Assembly: GCA_016868295.1 (NCBI GenBank) | Contig: VGHJ01000022.1 | Span: 1-37,931 of the forward strand | DNA: 37,931 nucleotides | Direction: 5' to 3' | DNA from: Betaproteobacteria bacterium | GTDB lineage: Bacteria; Pseudomonadota; Gammaproteobacteria; Burkholderiales; Rhodocyclaceae | Part shown: positions 36,439 to 37,931 of the stretch, one piece after another | How the letters are laid out: each line of letters begins with the position of its first letter | How positions within the stretch are numbered: position 1 is the first letter of the stretch | Made by a program: the position numbers and the translations under genes | The notes under the pieces: model-generated | Seen by the model: the letters and a program-made list of their open reading frames with translations, nothing else | Told to the model about the DNA's origin: nothing | Databases searched by the model: none

Positions 36439-36819
36439 TCACCCTTCCAATATCGTTAAGATGAAGGGCGGGGGTTGGGAAATCGCTCGGTTGGTCATAC
36501 CCGGCAGAGCATCCCTGAAAAGCGCTGCCATCTCCTGCCCGGTAATGTCCTGCTGAGTCAGGAAAAAGGCACGGACGTGTGCGGCTTCCAGCGCTTCGCG
36601 TTCGATGCGGTTGCGGCGGATGCGCTCGTCCTTGGAGAGCACCACCCAGCCGCGCCGGCCGACTTCGGCCAACCATTCAACGTCGGGCGTAGTCTGGGGG
36701 AAATGATCGTCGTGGACTTCGACCGTGGCGCCGACCTCGCGCAATGCTTCTGCAACCTGCTTACGGCCGAGGCTGCGGTCGATGAAGAAGACGGGACCGC
36801 CGGAGGGCTTCGGCGTCAC
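36439..36819 (-). CDS. PIN-like toxin of the VapC45/DUF5615 type
   Basis: A 126-residue protein with the short PIN-like fold: an N-terminal acidic strand VFFIDRSLGRKQVAEALRE, the middle DVEWLAEVGRRGWVVLSKDE and the RIRRNRIEREAL helix, then AFFLTQQDITGQEMAALF. The D/D/E acids (FID, DVEW, KDE) could make up the nuclease site. It follows a DUF433 antitoxin gene with an ATGA overlap (36816-36819), the order of Mycobacterium VapBC45. The helicase gene follows 23 bases downstream. Confidence 0.75.
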   Translation of the reverse strand: MTPKPSGGPVFFIDRSLGRKQVAEALREVGATVEVHDDHFPQTTPDVEWLAEVGRRGWVVLSKDERIRRNRIEREALEAAHVRAFFLTQQDITGQEMAALFRDALPGMTNRAISQPPPFILTILEG

Positions 36820-37511
36820 GCGGCGAGCGGCAGTTCGCTGCGGACGATTTCCTCGATATCGGAGCGCGAGCGGCCGTAGTCCTCAGCGATCGAGTCGATC
36901 GTCTCGCCGGCGCTGAAGCGGCCGACGATGACTTCCGTGCGGATGCCGGTACCCTCGATGACCGGCCGGCCGAAGCCAAGACGCGGATCAATCACTACGA
37001 TGCCGCGGTCAATGTCCGCACGCGGGGAGAGATATAGCTTGAGCGGCATGCCGGCCTCGTCGCGCAGAACGCAGCGCAGGCGCGCTTCGATCAGCCCCCT
37101 GATCTCGATCTGGCCTTCACGCGACAGGTTGAGGTACTCACCGAATTTCTCGACGAATAGATCGACGCCATTCGTTTGAAACTCGTTGTCCGCGAACGGA
37201 TGCGGCGAAGGAAAACGCTTTTTCAGGTAATCGAGCGCCTTGCGCACCTTCGGCAGGACCACACCGTGGTGGCGGCGGATCGCCGTGAGCACGAACAGCT
37301 CGACCAGATTGATGAACGAAAGCAGTCTGCCCTGACGGCTGGCGAGTGCGATTACCGGCTTGAACCGCCGGCTGCCGTCCTTGCGCTGGCCTTGACCGAA
37401 CGCCCAGGCTCGCACCGTCGAGACGGGAACGCGCAGGTAATGCGCCGCCTCGGCGGCGGTATAGAGGGGGGTTTCGCGGAAGTCCGTTTGAGGTGCCTTT
37501 GTCATCAGCAT
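36816..37511 (-). CDS. DUF433 antitoxin with MerR-like HTH (VapB45-like)
   Basis: A 231-residue protein. The N-terminus has a MerR-like helix-turn-helix (LYTAAEAAHYLRVPVSTVRA); the C-terminal 60 residues are the DUF433 domain (IDPRLGFGRPVIEGTGIRTE, then VIVGRFSAGETIDSIAEDYG). This combination is typical of VapB45-like antitoxins. The start is set at 37511 because a good promoter, TTGAAG (37542-37547), 17-base spacer, TATACT (37519-37524), ends 7 bases before it; upstream in-frame codons belong to a GC-rich repeat. ATG 37505 is an alternative. It heads an operon with the PIN-like toxin and probably the helicase. Confidence 0.82.
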   Translation of the reverse strand: MLMTKAPQTDFRETPLYTAAEAAHYLRVPVSTVRAWAFGQGQRKDGSRRFKPVIALASRQGRLLSFINLVELFVLTAIRRHHGVVLPKVRKALDYLKKRFPSPHPFADNEFQTNGVDLFVEKFGEYLNLSREGQIEIRGLIEARLRCVLRDEAGMPLKLYLSPRADIDRGIVVIDPRLGFGRPVIEGTGIRTEVIVGRFSAGETIDSIAEDYGRSRSDIEEIVRSELPLAA

Positions 37512-37518
37512 GGGGCGA

Positions 37519-37547
37519 AGTATAGGCGTGCTGAACATGCCCTTCAA
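37519..37547 (-). promoter_or_regulatory. Promoter of the DUF433/PIN-like/helicase operon
   Basis: On the minus strand TTGAAG, exactly 17 bases, then TATACT, followed by seven bases and ATG. This is the clearest complete sigma-70-like promoter in the window and implies a leaderless first gene. Confidence 0.65.
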
Positions 37548-37565
37548 GCGCTCGGGTGAAAGCCA

Positions 37566-37626
37566 GCCCGCAGGGCTTGGGGCTTGCCCCTCTCCCCGGC
37601 CCTCTCCCCGGAGGGGCGAGGGGTAA
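37566..37626. repeat. GC-rich inverted sequence between the TA promoter and the atp terminator
   Basis: A run of CCCCTCTCCCC-type and GGGGAGAGG-type blocks that can fold on itself. It resembles the C-rich/G-rich last hairpin of the repeats near trkH and ntrX, but the other two hairpins are missing, so family membership is uncertain. Confidence 0.35.
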
Positions 37627-37630
37627 AGCA

Positions 37631-37654
37631 AAAGGGCAGCTTGCGCTGCCCTTT
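37631..37654 (-). terminator. Terminator of the atp operon
   Basis: Perfect 10 bp stem AAAGGGCAGC / GCTGCCCTTT with a four-base loop, 23 bases after the atpC stop. On the minus strand the stem is followed by TGCTTT after the closing CCCTTT run, and on the plus strand by CGTTTTG, so it might work in both directions. Confidence 0.75.
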
Positions 37655-37676
37655 CGTTTTGATGCGTGACGCTCGC

Positions 37677-37931
37677 TCAGTGCCGCGGCTTGCGCAGTTT
37701 CTGGATGGCGGCGAGCTGGGCGATGGCTTCGGCCAGTTCGGCCTGGGCCTTGGCGTACTCGAGTTGCGAGGTCTTGTTCTGCAGCGCTTCCTCGGCCTTC
37801 TTCTTGGCGTCGAGGGCCTTGGCTTCGTCGAGGTCCTTGCCGCGGATGGCGGTGTCGGCCAGAACGGTCACCAGGTTGGGCTGCACTTCGAGCATGCCGC
37901 CGGCGACGAAGACGAGTTCTTCATTGCCATC
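37677..37931 (-). CDS. atpC: ATP synthase epsilon subunit, C-terminal part, cut by window edge
   Basis: The visible 85 residues are the end of the F1 epsilon subunit, which sits on the gamma subunit and restrains ATP hydrolysis. [27 protein letters not shown] is the end of the beta-sandwich domain, and the long charged helix pair rich in Ala, Lys, Glu and Gln ([17 protein letters not shown] onward) is the C-terminal inhibitory domain. The 5' end lies beyond 37931, where atpD would be expected. A terminator follows the stop codon, so this is the last gene of the operon. Confidence 0.93.
   Translation of the reverse strand, partial: DGNEELVFVAGGMLEVQPNLVTVLADTAIRGKDLDEAKALDAKKKAEEALQNKTSQLEYAKAQAELAEAIAQLAAIQKLRKPRH

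Overview
The window is GC-rich DNA from a betaproteobacterium. The rsmB / DUF4390 / ntrYX / trkA order, the DUF1840 gene and the homospermidine synthase suggest Rhodocyclales (inference; no rRNA or tRNA gene is present to confirm it). Both edges cut genes: an acyl-CoA synthetase on the left and atpC, the end of the ATP synthase operon, on the right.

Left part (1-16123). Two minus-strand genes (acyl-CoA synthetase, homospermidine synthase) diverge from a long plus-strand series: DUF454 membrane protein, rsmB, DUF4390, ntrY, ntrX, trkA, two trkH paralogues, hemE, priA. Many of these genes are coupled by ATGA overlaps. Where coupling is absent (ntrY/ntrX, trkA/trkH, trkH/hemE) the gap holds a roughly 80-100 bp repeat that can form up to three hairpins; a further copy sits in frame inside rsmB. 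Between hemE and priA lies an AT-rich gap with several DnaA boxes.

Middle (16124-27423). Housekeeping and metabolic genes on both strands: two MFS transporters, a MOSC protein, beta-carbonic anhydrase, DUF1840, metH preceded by an unannotated-size mini-lipoprotein gene, a rhodanese, a membrane-anchored thioredoxin-like protein, a ParDE-like module and comM. A 154 bp MITE-like element with 22 bp terminal inverted repeats separates the rhodanese and thioredoxin-like genes.

Right part (25269-37511). An island of toxin-antitoxin and defence genes surrounds comM and ends at the atp operon: ParDE-like, HigBA-like, an HTH gene with an internally deleted nucleotidyltransferase (AbiEii-like), Fic, Phd/PIN, HigBA, and a DUF433/PIN-like pair followed by a PLD-SF2 helicase-DUF3427 protein. 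The island shows decay: an aminotransferase with an internal deletion, and a short scrapyard at 32287-32378 carrying a piece of an aminotransferase gene that retains part of the deleted segment, fused to a Fic 3' end.

The most unusual signal is a 24 bp bipartite motif (AAAAGTCAGTC, eight bases, ACGGC), found seven times with both blocks almost perfect and twice more with one to three changes. It occurs on both strands, in several reading frames inside conserved genes, and in gaps. This looks like selection or spread at the DNA level, as for uptake or recombination signal sequences. A second pattern is the repeated placement of a -10 box only 6-8 bases before a start codon, implying leaderless transcripts.
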